Part shown: positions 56,740-64,000 of the stretch, in pieces
How the letters are laid out: each line of letters begins with the position of its first letter
Position numbering within the stretch: position 1 is the stretch's first letter
NCBI RefSeq assembly: GCF_000238355.1
Contig: NZ_AHCA01000002.1
Coordinates: 310,001 to 374,000 of the forward strand
DNA: 64,000 nt
Reading direction: 5' to 3'
DNA from: Pseudoalteromonas haloplanktis ATCC 14393
GTDB lineage: Bacteria; Pseudomonadota; Gammaproteobacteria; Enterobacterales; Alteromonadaceae
Program-made: the position numbers and the translations under genes
The notes under the pieces: generated by a model
What the model was told of the DNA's origin: nothing
The model's database searches: none
What the model saw: only the letters and a program-made list of their open reading frames with translations

Positions 56740-58230
56740 TTAGTGATTAGTGTGCTTAACACGCAGTACAGCAACAGCCGCCAATACAAATGACACAGCG
56801 CCTAGCACTAATGCATAAATAGGTTGATTCTCAAAGAAGTGACGTAAAATGAGGCCAAGTACGCTAGCTGCGAGTAATTGTGGGATCACGATAAAAAAGT
56901 TAAAAATCCCCATATATACGCCCATTTTATGGCTCGGTACTGAGGTACTTAACATGGCGTACGGCAGTGATAAAATAGATGCCCACGCAAAACCAATGCC
57001 TATCATTGGCCAAATAAGTAATGTTGGATCTTTGATTACTATAAAGCTAACTAACCCTAGCGCACCTAATATTAAGTTGATGGCATGCGCGAGCTTTAAG
57101 CCCACACGCTTTACGATGATCGGGATACATAACGCGGCAATTGCGGCAAAACCGTTGTAAGCAGCAAACAAAATACCGACCCAATCAGCGCCGTTGTTGT
57201 ACGCCGCAGAGCTGGTATCGCTGCTACCGTAATGAAAGCTAGTAACCGCTGAGGTGGTGTAAATCCACATTGCAAACAGTGCAAACCAACTAAAGAACTG
57301 CACCCATGCGAGTTGTTTCATCGCCTCTGGCATAGTGAATACATCGTTAACGACTTGGTAAAAGCCGCCCGTTGTTGCTTGCTTTGCCTTAAGTGCACCC
57401 GCAATAAATTGAATAACGCCAAAGCTCACTAAGCCACCAGCAAGTAGATAAAGCTCTTTTTCAAGCTTTAGCCCTGTTACAAGCCCAAGCACAGCTAAAC
57501 CGAGTACAGTAAAAATAATACCGCCTTTAGTAAAGTTAACTGTATTGGTTATGCTTTGTGGTTCATCAACGCTGTCTTGCTCGTTAAATTTAGCCAGCTG
57601 CTCAGGTGAATATTCTTTGGTGGTTAGAATCGTCCAGCCAACCGCAATTAATAAAATGACTCCGCCAAAGTAAAATGAATACTTCACTGAATCTGGAATT
57701 TGCCCCTGTGGTGCGGTATTAGCAATATCAAACCAATTGGTCATCATCCACGGTAATGCTGAGGCCACAACCGCGCCTACCCCAATAAAAAAGCTTTGCA
57801 TGGCATAGCCCGTTGCTCGCTGTTTTTTCGGGAGGTTATCGCCCACTAAAGCACGAAATGGTTCCATGGTTACGTTAATAGAGGCATCCATGATCCACAG
57901 CATGCCTGCCGCTATCCATAATGTAGGAGAGTTGGGCATAATAAACAGCGATAAGGTCGTTAAAATAGCGCCGTATAAAAAGAACGGGCGGCGACGCCCT
58001 AGTTTGCCCCAGGTTTTATCGCTCCAATACCCTATGATCGGTTGCACAATTAAGCCTGTTAACGGCGCTGCCACCCATAAAATAGGAATGTCATCAACGT
58101 TTGCACCCAATGTTTGAAATATCCGGCTCACGTTACCGTTTTGCAGCGCAAAGCCAAATTGAATACCTAAAAAGCCAAAGCACATATTCCATATTTGCCA
58201 AAAGCTTAAATCGGGTTTGTTATCTCTCAT
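56740..58230 (-). CDS. GPH/MFS-family sugar transporter (maltose/SLC45-like)
   Basis: A 496-residue transporter with twelve expected helices. The N-terminal [20 protein letters not shown] and [25 protein letters not shown] (read as two blocks) are typical of bacterial MalT/SUT-like MFS proteins in maltodextrin loci. It should bring maltose or maltodextrins across the inner membrane with protons or sodium. Its start overlaps the GH13 stop by 11 bases, which indicates translational coupling. Confidence 0.87.
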   Translation of the reverse strand: MRDNKPDLSFWQIWNMCFGFLGIQFGFALQNGNVSRIFQTLGANVDDIPILWVAAPLTGLIVQPIIGYWSDKTWGKLGRRRPFFLYGAILTTLSLFIMPNSPTLWIAAGMLWIMDASINVTMEPFRALVGDNLPKKQRATGYAMQSFFIGVGAVVASALPWMMTNWFDIANTAPQGQIPDSVKYSFYFGGVILLIAVGWTILTTKEYSPEQLAKFNEQDSVDEPQSITNTVNFTKGGIIFTVLGLAVLGLVTGLKLEKELYLLAGGLVSFGVIQFIAGALKAKQATTGGFYQVVNDVFTMPEAMKQLAWVQFFSWFALFAMWIYTTSAVTSFHYGSSDTSSAAYNNGADWVGILFAAYNGFAAIAALCIPIIVKRVGLKLAHAINLILGALGLVSFIVIKDPTLLIWPMIGIGFAWASILSLPYAMLSTSVPSHKMGVYMGIFNFFIVIPQLLAASVLGLILRHFFENQPIYALVLGAVSFVLAAVAVLRVKHTNH

Positions 58231-60115
58231 TATGTGCTCCAGTGGTTAATACTGCACTGCTAAGCGCATTTAAAGTTAAGCTGATCTGTGCATGTTGTTC
58301 GGTAATAGTGATTACTGCTGTTTGGTTTGCTTCCAGTAAATCCAGTAACTTAAACTCGCCACGCTTATTATCAACTAAGGTGGTCATTGGAATTTCAATA
58401 GTGACGATTGTTTGTACGCTCGCAAAATTACTTACAACCCATAATTGTTGCTTGCCAATATTACGACTAAACGCAGCAACGTGCTCACTCCCTGTAACCG
58501 TAAGTGGTTGCATGTCACCGGCTACAATCGCTGGGTGCTTACTTAGTGCCATCACTGATTTGTAATATTCACGCAGTTGGTTTTGCTCAGTAGTTAACGC
58601 ACCACCGTCAAATTTGCCATTATTCATCCACGCTTGATGCGCTGGCACGCCAATATAATCAAAAATACTGGTACGAGTTGGTTTACCAAAACCGGCATCT
58701 TCAGAGCCGTCTTCACCTACATCTTGACCAAAATATAATAGTGTCGGCGCGCGGCTAATAAGGTTTGATACCACCAGCGCTGGTTTGCCTTTGTCAGCAC
58801 TACCTGCAAAGTCAGGGCTTGCGATACGTTGCTCGTCATGATTTTCTAAAAAGTGCAACATGTGTTGTTCAATGTCTGCAACGGCTTGCTGTGGCGCAAA
58901 AATGCTGTTTGCAGCTTGCTTGCCTTGCATAACGCCTTTAAGCGTGTCGTAAAAGCCTACTTTGTCGTAGAGGTAATCCATCTTCCCTTGATGAATATAA
59001 GGGCGGTATAAAGTGGGGTTGTATACTTCGGCCAATAAAAATGCATCTGGGTTGTGCATTTTAATCGACGAGTTTAAAAAGCTCCAAAACTCCACGGGCA
59101 CCATTTCAGCCATATCATAGCGAAAGCCATCTACGCCTTTATCGAGCCAGTACAGTGCAATATCTCTAAATTTGTACCAGCTGTTAGGTAAGTCTTTATC
59201 TTGCCAAAACTCAAAATGAGCGCGTAAATCCTTAGTAGCATAATCGCTTGGTAAAGTGGGAAAGTCATAACTGCCGTCTGGTTTTACCCCATAGTTAACT
59301 TTAACTGTTTCGTACCAATCGTTTATATCTGGTTTAGCAGCACGTGCGCCGTTCCCCGTCCACTTAGCGGGTGTTTCATCAAATAAGTTATCGGCTAATG
59401 GATGCGCGTTACCACCAAGTACTTGATAGCCTTCGCTAGTTGGCACTTGAAACGACTGCCCTGTTACATAATAAAAGTTATTATCGCGAGCATACTCTAC
59501 GCTGGTGTCATCTTGTTCACCAAAATCTTTTACGCCAGCAGGTTTTGCGGTTGACTTATAATGACGTGCAACATGATTTGGCACGATATCAATAACCACT
59601 TTCATACCATGTTGATGGGTGCGCTCTATTAACGCTGAAAACTCTTCTAATCGACGTTCAGGATTAATTGCTAAATCTGGGTTTACATCGTAATAGTCTT
59701 TAATCGCATAAGGTGAGCCTGCACGCCCTTTTACAACATCAGGATCATCTTGGCTAATTCCATATTGGCTATAATCACCCACCAATGCGTGGTGTAAAAC
59801 GCCGGTATACCAAATGTGAGTCGTGCCAAGCTCTTTAATGCCTGATAATGCAGCATCATTAAAGTCACTAAATGTGCCCACACCATTTTGCTCTTTTGTA
59901 CCCCAAGGCACATTTGCTGTTTGGGTATTACCAAACAGACGGGTAAACACTTGGTATACAACTGGCTTTGAATGTTCGCTAAATTGCTGCTTTGCAACTT
60001 GTTGCTCGTTTGCTTCAGGCTCAGGCTGCTTTGAGCAAGCAGTTAACAGTACACTGCTGGCCAAAAGCAACGAACCATACTTAAGTGAGCTAATTGTGGT
60101 TTTGTTTGTTGTCAT
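58220..60115 (-). CDS. GH13 alpha-amylase-family lipoprotein
   Basis: A 631-residue lipoprotein (SSVLLTACSK, cysteine about 27). GH13 conserved regions: I VVIDIVPNHV, II GFRYDMAEM (nucleophile aspartate), III LLAEVYNP (acid glutamate), IV FLENHDEQR. It cuts internal alpha-1,4 bonds of starch oligomers in the periplasm or at the outer membrane. It is the first gene after a likely promoter (60116-60231) that holds a LacI-type palindrome, and leads the GH13-MFS-GH15 operon. Confidence 0.92.
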   Translation of the reverse strand: MTTNKTTISSLKYGSLLLASSVLLTACSKQPEPEANEQQVAKQQFSEHSKPVVYQVFTRLFGNTQTANVPWGTKEQNGVGTFSDFNDAALSGIKELGTTHIWYTGVLHHALVGDYSQYGISQDDPDVVKGRAGSPYAIKDYYDVNPDLAINPERRLEEFSALIERTHQHGMKVVIDIVPNHVARHYKSTAKPAGVKDFGEQDDTSVEYARDNNFYYVTGQSFQVPTSEGYQVLGGNAHPLADNLFDETPAKWTGNGARAAKPDINDWYETVKVNYGVKPDGSYDFPTLPSDYATKDLRAHFEFWQDKDLPNSWYKFRDIALYWLDKGVDGFRYDMAEMVPVEFWSFLNSSIKMHNPDAFLLAEVYNPTLYRPYIHQGKMDYLYDKVGFYDTLKGVMQGKQAANSIFAPQQAVADIEQHMLHFLENHDEQRIASPDFAGSADKGKPALVVSNLISRAPTLLYFGQDVGEDGSEDAGFGKPTRTSIFDYIGVPAHQAWMNNGKFDGGALTTEQNQLREYYKSVMALSKHPAIVAGDMQPLTVTGSEHVAAFSRNIGKQQLWVVSNFASVQTIVTIEIPMTTLVDNKRGEFKLLDLLEANQTAVITITEQHAQISLTLNALSSAVLTTGAHNER

Positions 60116-60133
60116 AATCTTCTTACTTATCCA

Positions 60134-60163
60134 GACGGTTTAACAATATGTAATTAAACCGTC
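60134..60163 (-). promoter_or_regulatory. Leader hairpin before the GH13 gene
   Basis: 10-bp stem GACGGTTTAA/TTAAACCGTC with a 10-base loop, ending 19 bases before the GH13 start codon. No T-run follows on the minus strand, so it may stabilise the mRNA 5' end or mask nothing at all. On the plus strand a short T-rich stretch follows. Confidence 0.4.
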
Positions 60164-60215
60164 ATTTTTATTATAGCTATGATACTAATGTGAACTGCCG
60201 CTGACTGACAGTATT

Positions 60216-60229
60216 TGCATACGTATTCA
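60216..60229. promoter_or_regulatory. Candidate LacI-family (MalR-like) operator
   Basis: TGCATACGTATTCA is a 12-of-14 palindrome centred on TACGTA, typical of LacI-family sites. It lies about 100 bases before the GH13 gene, near where a promoter is expected. Control by a maltose-type LacI regulator is inference; no regulator gene is in the window. Confidence 0.5.
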
Positions 60230-60231
60230 CG

Positions 60232-62088
60232 TTATTCAATAACTAATACTAGGGCGCTCACCGCAGGTAAGGTGAGCGGTTTGGTTAGTTTCACCTTTTG
60301 TTTGTTGAATAAGGCGGTCGCACTTTTATGGTTCCCTAGCACTTCACGCATATAATCTAACGACCAGGTTTTAGCTGTGGTATTTTTATTTAAAAATACC
60401 AACACAGTTTGTTGTTCGCTAATACGGGCGTAGCTATACACTCCCTGTTTTGGGCTAAAGTGTGTCAGCTTTCCTTTTGCAATCGCTGGGCTATTTTTTC
60501 TAAAGTTAAGCAGTGTGGTTATGGTTTGCTGCATATCAACTTGATCGCTATTTAAGCCTTGGCCTGTAAACGCGTTTGTTTTTTGTCCTGCAAAGCCACC
60601 GGGAAAATCAATACGTATATCACCATGATCGCTACTGCCGGTGTTATCTAGTAGTACCTCAGTACCATAATACATTTGTGCAATACCCCGCGTGGTAAGC
60701 AGCATGGTCATCGCCATTTTGGTTTTGGCTAAGTTTTGTTTAAGCTCAGTATAAACACGGCTCATATCGTGGTTATCGGCAAACACGAGTAAGTTATCTG
60801 GGTTTGGGTATAAAAAATCATTGGCAAGCGATTCATACACTTTGACCCACCCGGTATTCCAGCTTTCGTCTTCATTAAGTGCTTGAATAAGCGACTCTTG
60901 TAAAGAAAAATCCATTACACTTGGCAGGCTTGACGTATAGCCATCGTTATTTATTTTTCCAGCTTGCCAATACGAGGCAATTGCTGGGTTTGAGGTCCAC
61001 TCTTCTCCCACAATATTAAAGTTCGGGTACTCAGCCATAATCGCCTTGGTCCAATCAGCTAAAAACGCTTTGTCTGAATATGAATAAGTATCAACGCGAA
61101 TACCGCTTAAATCAGCGTATTCAATCCACCAAATGGCATTTTGAATAAGGTAGGTAGCTAATAAAGGCTGGCGCTGATTTAGATCTGGCATGGTTGATAC
61201 AAACCAGCCATCACTAAACTGGCGCTTATCAAACTCACTGGCATGAGGGTCTTGAATTGTTTGCCGCGCATGACTGGTTGCATGTTTACCATCAGCAAAA
61301 TCGCCATTAAAGTTTATCCAGTCGGTAGTGGGTTTATCTTTCATCCACTCGTGCTCTGAGCCAAAGTGATTCAGTACTAAATCCATCACTAAGCCGATGC
61401 CGTGTTGTTTCGCTTTTGCTGATAACTCGCGGTAAAGTTCGTTCGAGCCCATACGTGAGTCTATGTTGTAAAAGTCTGTAATGGCATAACCATGATACGA
61501 ATAACTTGGCATGTTGTTTTCAAGCGGTGGGGTTAACCATAACTGCGTAACTCCTAATTCATCTAGGTATGGCAGCGCATTGATAATACCTTGAATATCA
61601 CCGCCATGACGCCCACCTCGTTCACTTGGGTTTGCAGCCTCTGCCATACCTTGAACCGTATCGTTACTGCTGTCGCCATTGGCAAAACGGTCAGGATTAA
61701 TGAGGTAAATGGTATCGCCACTATCAAAACCTTGGCGCTCAGCGCTATGGTTACTGCGTGCTAATAGTGGGTATTCAAACTGATCTCCCGCTCTATTTTT
61801 AAACAGTAACTTACCCGGCTTGGCATTTGGGCTAATCTCAAGATTTATAAATGCGTAATTTGCGTTATCGGTCTTGGTAATACTTTTTAGCTCAACGCCT
61901 GGGTATGATTCTAGATACCATTGTTGTTTAGCAATTTCAGTTTCATGCAGCATGATTTGCAATGAGCTGTTTTGCATTCCCGCCCACCAGTTTTGTGGTG
62001 ATACAGTCATTGCATTGACTGCTGAAGTTGTGGCTAAACAAGTCGTTAATAACGAGCCTGCTAAAAGTGTGTGAATGAGTTTTTTCAT
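60232..62088 (-). CDS. Periplasmic GH13 cyclomaltodextrinase/neopullulanase-like enzyme
   Basis: A 618-residue protein with signal peptide (to SAVNA). The N-terminal immunoglobulin-like starch-binding domain (about 28-115, PQNWWAGMQNSSLQIMLH) is typical of cyclomaltodextrinases. GH13 regions: I GLVMDLVLNH, II GIRVDTYSYSD, III IVGEEW, IV VFADNHDMSR; a Y-H-G-Y-A block precedes them. It hydrolyses cyclodextrins, pullulan or maltodextrins. It ends one base ahead of the halogenase-like gene, so they are co-transcribed. Confidence 0.92.
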   Translation of the reverse strand: MKKLIHTLLAGSLLTTCLATTSAVNAMTVSPQNWWAGMQNSSLQIMLHETEIAKQQWYLESYPGVELKSITKTDNANYAFINLEISPNAKPGKLLFKNRAGDQFEYPLLARSNHSAERQGFDSGDTIYLINPDRFANGDSSNDTVQGMAEAANPSERGGRHGGDIQGIINALPYLDELGVTQLWLTPPLENNMPSYSYHGYAITDFYNIDSRMGSNELYRELSAKAKQHGIGLVMDLVLNHFGSEHEWMKDKPTTDWINFNGDFADGKHATSHARQTIQDPHASEFDKRQFSDGWFVSTMPDLNQRQPLLATYLIQNAIWWIEYADLSGIRVDTYSYSDKAFLADWTKAIMAEYPNFNIVGEEWTSNPAIASYWQAGKINNDGYTSSLPSVMDFSLQESLIQALNEDESWNTGWVKVYESLANDFLYPNPDNLLVFADNHDMSRVYTELKQNLAKTKMAMTMLLTTRGIAQMYYGTEVLLDNTGSSDHGDIRIDFPGGFAGQKTNAFTGQGLNSDQVDMQQTITTLLNFRKNSPAIAKGKLTHFSPKQGVYSYARISEQQTVLVFLNKNTTAKTWSLDYMREVLGNHKSATALFNKQKVKLTKPLTLPAVSALVLVIE

Positions 62089-62089
62089 A

Positions 62090-63586
62090 TTATTGCTTCA
62101 TCCTCTGCAAAAATTCATTGTGGGTTGGCAATTGGTTTACTGTCCCGTCAATTAACGTTTTTAAATTTGTGAATAGCTCGGCTAATTGTTCATCGTTGAG
62201 GGTATTGGCTAAGGGATGAAAATCGTCGGCTTCAAGCCCTTGTCCTATCATGACTTGTTGCCACGCAACTTCAGCAAACAGCTCGTCATCTTGGCGTATA
62301 ATTTTGCCAGTGGCTTTAAATAAATCGATTTTCTTTTGCAGTGTGTCTGGAATACTCATTTGCTTACATTGACGCCAAAATGCACTATCTGTGCGTTCGG
62401 TTAATTTGTAATGCAAAATGATAAAATCTCGTATGCGCTCAATTTCAGTTTGGCTTTGTTGATTGAAGGTATCAATCAAGGTTTCATCAATTCCGTCATG
62501 CGGAAACAGTTTAATTAGACGAATAGCTGCCGTTTGTATTAAATGAATACTGGTTGATTCTAATGGTTCTAAAAAGCCATTTGATAAACCCACAGAAACC
62601 ACATTTTTATGCCACTGTTTGCGACGGCGTCCCGTTTTAAAACGAATAACCCGCGGCTCAGTGATAGGCTCGCCGGGTAGATTATCTAATAACTGTTGTT
62701 TAGCCTGTTCATCCGTCATATGGCGGCTTGAAAACACCAAGCCATTACCAACGCGGTGCTGAAGTGGTATTTGCCATTGCCAACCTGCATCATGCGCAAT
62801 CGAGCGTGTGTAAGGAACGGGATCATTCGAACTTTGAGTTTGTACTGCAATTGCGCTATCACAGGCTAACCAGTGCGACCAATCTTCAAAACCTGTATTA
62901 AGGGTTTGCTCAATCAACAATGCTCGCAGCCCCGTACAATCAATAAATAAGTCACCTGATATTGACTGCCCATCATCAAGCGCTAAGGCGCGAACAAAAC
63001 CGCTCTCTTCACATTGTTTTACGTTGGCTATTTTACCTTCAATACGTTTAACGCCGCGCGAAATTGTCAGCTCTTTTAAAAACTCACCGTACAGGGTTGC
63101 ATCAAAATGGTAGGCGTAATTTAAGCCTGTGAGCTGTGTGTTGGGTATATGCGTTAAGTGAGCAAACTTATGCTGTTTGGCAGCTTGGTAATTGAGGGAA
63201 AAGTCCCAAAAATCAGCACCCGTCCCTTGCTGCTTTGCTCTTAACCAAAAATGGTAGAATTCACAAAGCGGAAAGTCTTTGCCAATATCGCCAAAAGCAT
63301 GCATGTAGCTGTGTTGTGGTGCTCGCCAGTTTTCAAATTCAATCCCCAATTTAATAGTGGCTTGGGTTGCTTTTATAAACTCGTTCTCTGGTATACCCAG
63401 TGCCGCATTAAGGTGAAGGATCGGCGGAATACTCGCTTCGCCTACGCCTACAGTGCCTATTTGCTCTGACTCAACAAGGGTAATGTTAACAACCTTACCG
63501 AGCACTTTATTAAGTAGCGCTGCGGTGATCCACCCAGCGGTGCCACCACCCGCTATTACCACGTCTTTTATTTGTTGCTTTTGCAT
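62090..63586 (-). CDS. Tryptophan-halogenase-family flavoprotein
   Basis: A 498-residue FAD-dependent protein. Dinucleotide motif [16 protein letters not shown], the glycine-rich [11 protein letters not shown], and the halogenase signature [10 protein letters not shown] (WxWxIP) are all present. [12 protein letters not shown] and [15 protein letters not shown] close the FAD and substrate site. Genes of this type are common beside TonB receptors in carbohydrate loci of Alteromonadales and Caulobacter, where halogenation of free tryptophan is not the proven role. Linked to the GH13 gene by a one-base gap. Substrate unknown. Confidence 0.85.
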   Translation of the reverse strand: MQKQQIKDVVIAGGGTAGWITAALLNKVLGKVVNITLVESEQIGTVGVGEASIPPILHLNAALGIPENEFIKATQATIKLGIEFENWRAPQHSYMHAFGDIGKDFPLCEFYHFWLRAKQQGTGADFWDFSLNYQAAKQHKFAHLTHIPNTQLTGLNYAYHFDATLYGEFLKELTISRGVKRIEGKIANVKQCEESGFVRALALDDGQSISGDLFIDCTGLRALLIEQTLNTGFEDWSHWLACDSAIAVQTQSSNDPVPYTRSIAHDAGWQWQIPLQHRVGNGLVFSSRHMTDEQAKQQLLDNLPGEPITEPRVIRFKTGRRRKQWHKNVVSVGLSNGFLEPLESTSIHLIQTAAIRLIKLFPHDGIDETLIDTFNQQSQTEIERIRDFIILHYKLTERTDSAFWRQCKQMSIPDTLQKKIDLFKATGKIIRQDDELFAEVAWQQVMIGQGLEADDFHPLANTLNDEQLAELFTNLKTLIDGTVNQLPTHNEFLQRMKQ

Positions 63587-63627
63587 AGCACCTGCTCCAC
63601 TTGCGTTTACATAAGTGTAGTCGATAT

Positions 63628-63661
63628 AAAAAAGCCCTTGTAAAACAATTCACAAGGGCCT
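63628..63661 (-). terminator. Terminator after the TonB-dependent receptor gene
   Basis: Stem GCCCTTGT/ACAAGGGC with a 10-base loop; six T follow on the minus strand. It lets the receptor be made at a higher level than the enzymes downstream. Confidence 0.82.
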
Positions 63662-63678
63662 TTTAACGCTAAAGGATG

Positions 63679-64000
63679 TTATAGCTTGTAACTAAAGCCA
63701 AGTAAGAAAGTACGGCCGTAATCTTGATAATCACGTACTTGTAAATCACTGTCGCCTTGTAAAGAAACAAATGGTTCTTCAGTGATATTCTGGACTTGGA
63801 AGGTCACGCTTAAACCGTCAAGGCTTTCTACGCCGCCTTCACTAAAGTCATAACCAATTTGCGCATCCCAAATGGTCTCGCCTTTAATATCAACTTGTGT
63901 TGTTTCAAAACCTAAGCCATAAACGTCACCTTTAAAGTCACTACGTTTACGCATACTAGTACGCGCTTGGAAGCCACTACGCTCATAATAAACAGTTAAG
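63679..64000 (-). CDS. TonB-dependent receptor, C-terminal part (runs off the window)
   Basis: The last 106 codons of an outer-membrane beta-barrel: LTVYYERSGFQARTSMRKRS, VYGLGFET, a DAQIGYDFSEGG strand, LSVTFQVQNITEEPF and the ending YGRTFLLGFSYKL, with the aromatic-leucine end recognised by BAM. The frame is open to the edge; the ATG at 63954 is internal. Receptors of this class take up maltodextrins in the starch loci of Alteromonadales, Xanthomonas and Caulobacter. The plug domain and promoter are outside. Confidence 0.9.
   Translation of the reverse strand, partial: LTVYYERSGFQARTSMRKRSDFKGDVYGLGFETTQVDIKGETIWDAQIGYDFSEGGVESLDGLSVTFQVQNITEEPFVSLQGDSDLQVRDYQDYGRTFLLGFSYKL

Overview
The window looks like chromosomal DNA of a marine gammaproteobacterium of the Alteromonadales, most probably Pseudoalteromonas. 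This rests on the gene orders (yceD-rpmF-plsX-fab cluster-tmk-holB; lrp-ftsK-lolA-rarA-serS; grpE next to nadK-recN), the AT-rich base composition, a PL18-type alginate lyase and a TonB receptor/halogenase/GH13 starch locus. The assignment is inference from reading; no database search was run.

Layout. 1-0.55 kb: 5' part of a GntR regulator (PrpR-like) with three GTCGAC-centred palindromes upstream. 0.6-5.9 kb: rsmF, a secreted polysaccharide deacetylase, a PhoD-like phosphatase and a TatD-family hydrolase. 5.9-15 kb: a long minus-strand housekeeping run (pilZ, holB, tmk, mltG, pabC, fabF, acpP, fabG, fabD, plsX, rpmF, yceD) in the classical order but with no fabH between plsX and fabD. 15-21.5 kb: maf, a HAD phosphatase, rluC and rne; rne has a long leader and a tail carrying ten 19-residue repeats. 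21.5-25.1 kb: a variable pocket with a MITE-like repeat, a broken GFA-family gene, a membrane protein, a secreted PQQ-type sugar dehydrogenase and a solo integron scrap (cassette gene + attI + intI fragment). 25.2-34.3 kb: serS, crcB, rarA, lolA, ftsK, a second MITE-like copy, lrp, ald and an M48 lipoprotein protease. 34.5-41 kb: an MFS exporter, grpE (with a sigma-32 promoter), an HrcA-like repressor, nadK and recN (with LexA boxes). 41-46 kb: small unknown proteins, a TPR sensor kinase and a PL18 alginate lyase.

46.6-54.2 kb is accessory DNA that reads as a decayed chromosomal integron. A frameshifted, truncated intI (plus strand) is followed, going left, by attI and a minus-strand cassette array with recognisable attC sites: a frameshifted small gene, a DUF3885-like gene, an NAD-dependent epimerase, a lost cassette, a small secreted protein and a frameshifted deacetylase. 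The array is riddled with mobile-element debris: two 3'-end remnants of one group II intron, an IS110-type fragment, a Y1 (HUH) transposase and a 121-bp tandem duplication. Together with a third intron remnant at the solo scrap (23.9-25 kb), the intron 3' ends all lie directly against the stop codons of cassette genes and run opposite to them, as expected for group IIC-attC introns. This is the most interesting part of the window.

54.3-64 kb: a minus-strand starch/maltodextrin utilisation locus: TonB-dependent receptor (partial), tryptophan-halogenase-like flavoprotein, periplasmic GH13, lipoprotein GH13, GPH/MFS sugar transporter and GH15 glucoamylase, with a LacI-type palindrome in front of the second GH13. 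The receptor would import maltodextrins, the GH13 and GH15 enzymes would cut them to maltose/glucose, and the MFS protein would carry these across the inner membrane.
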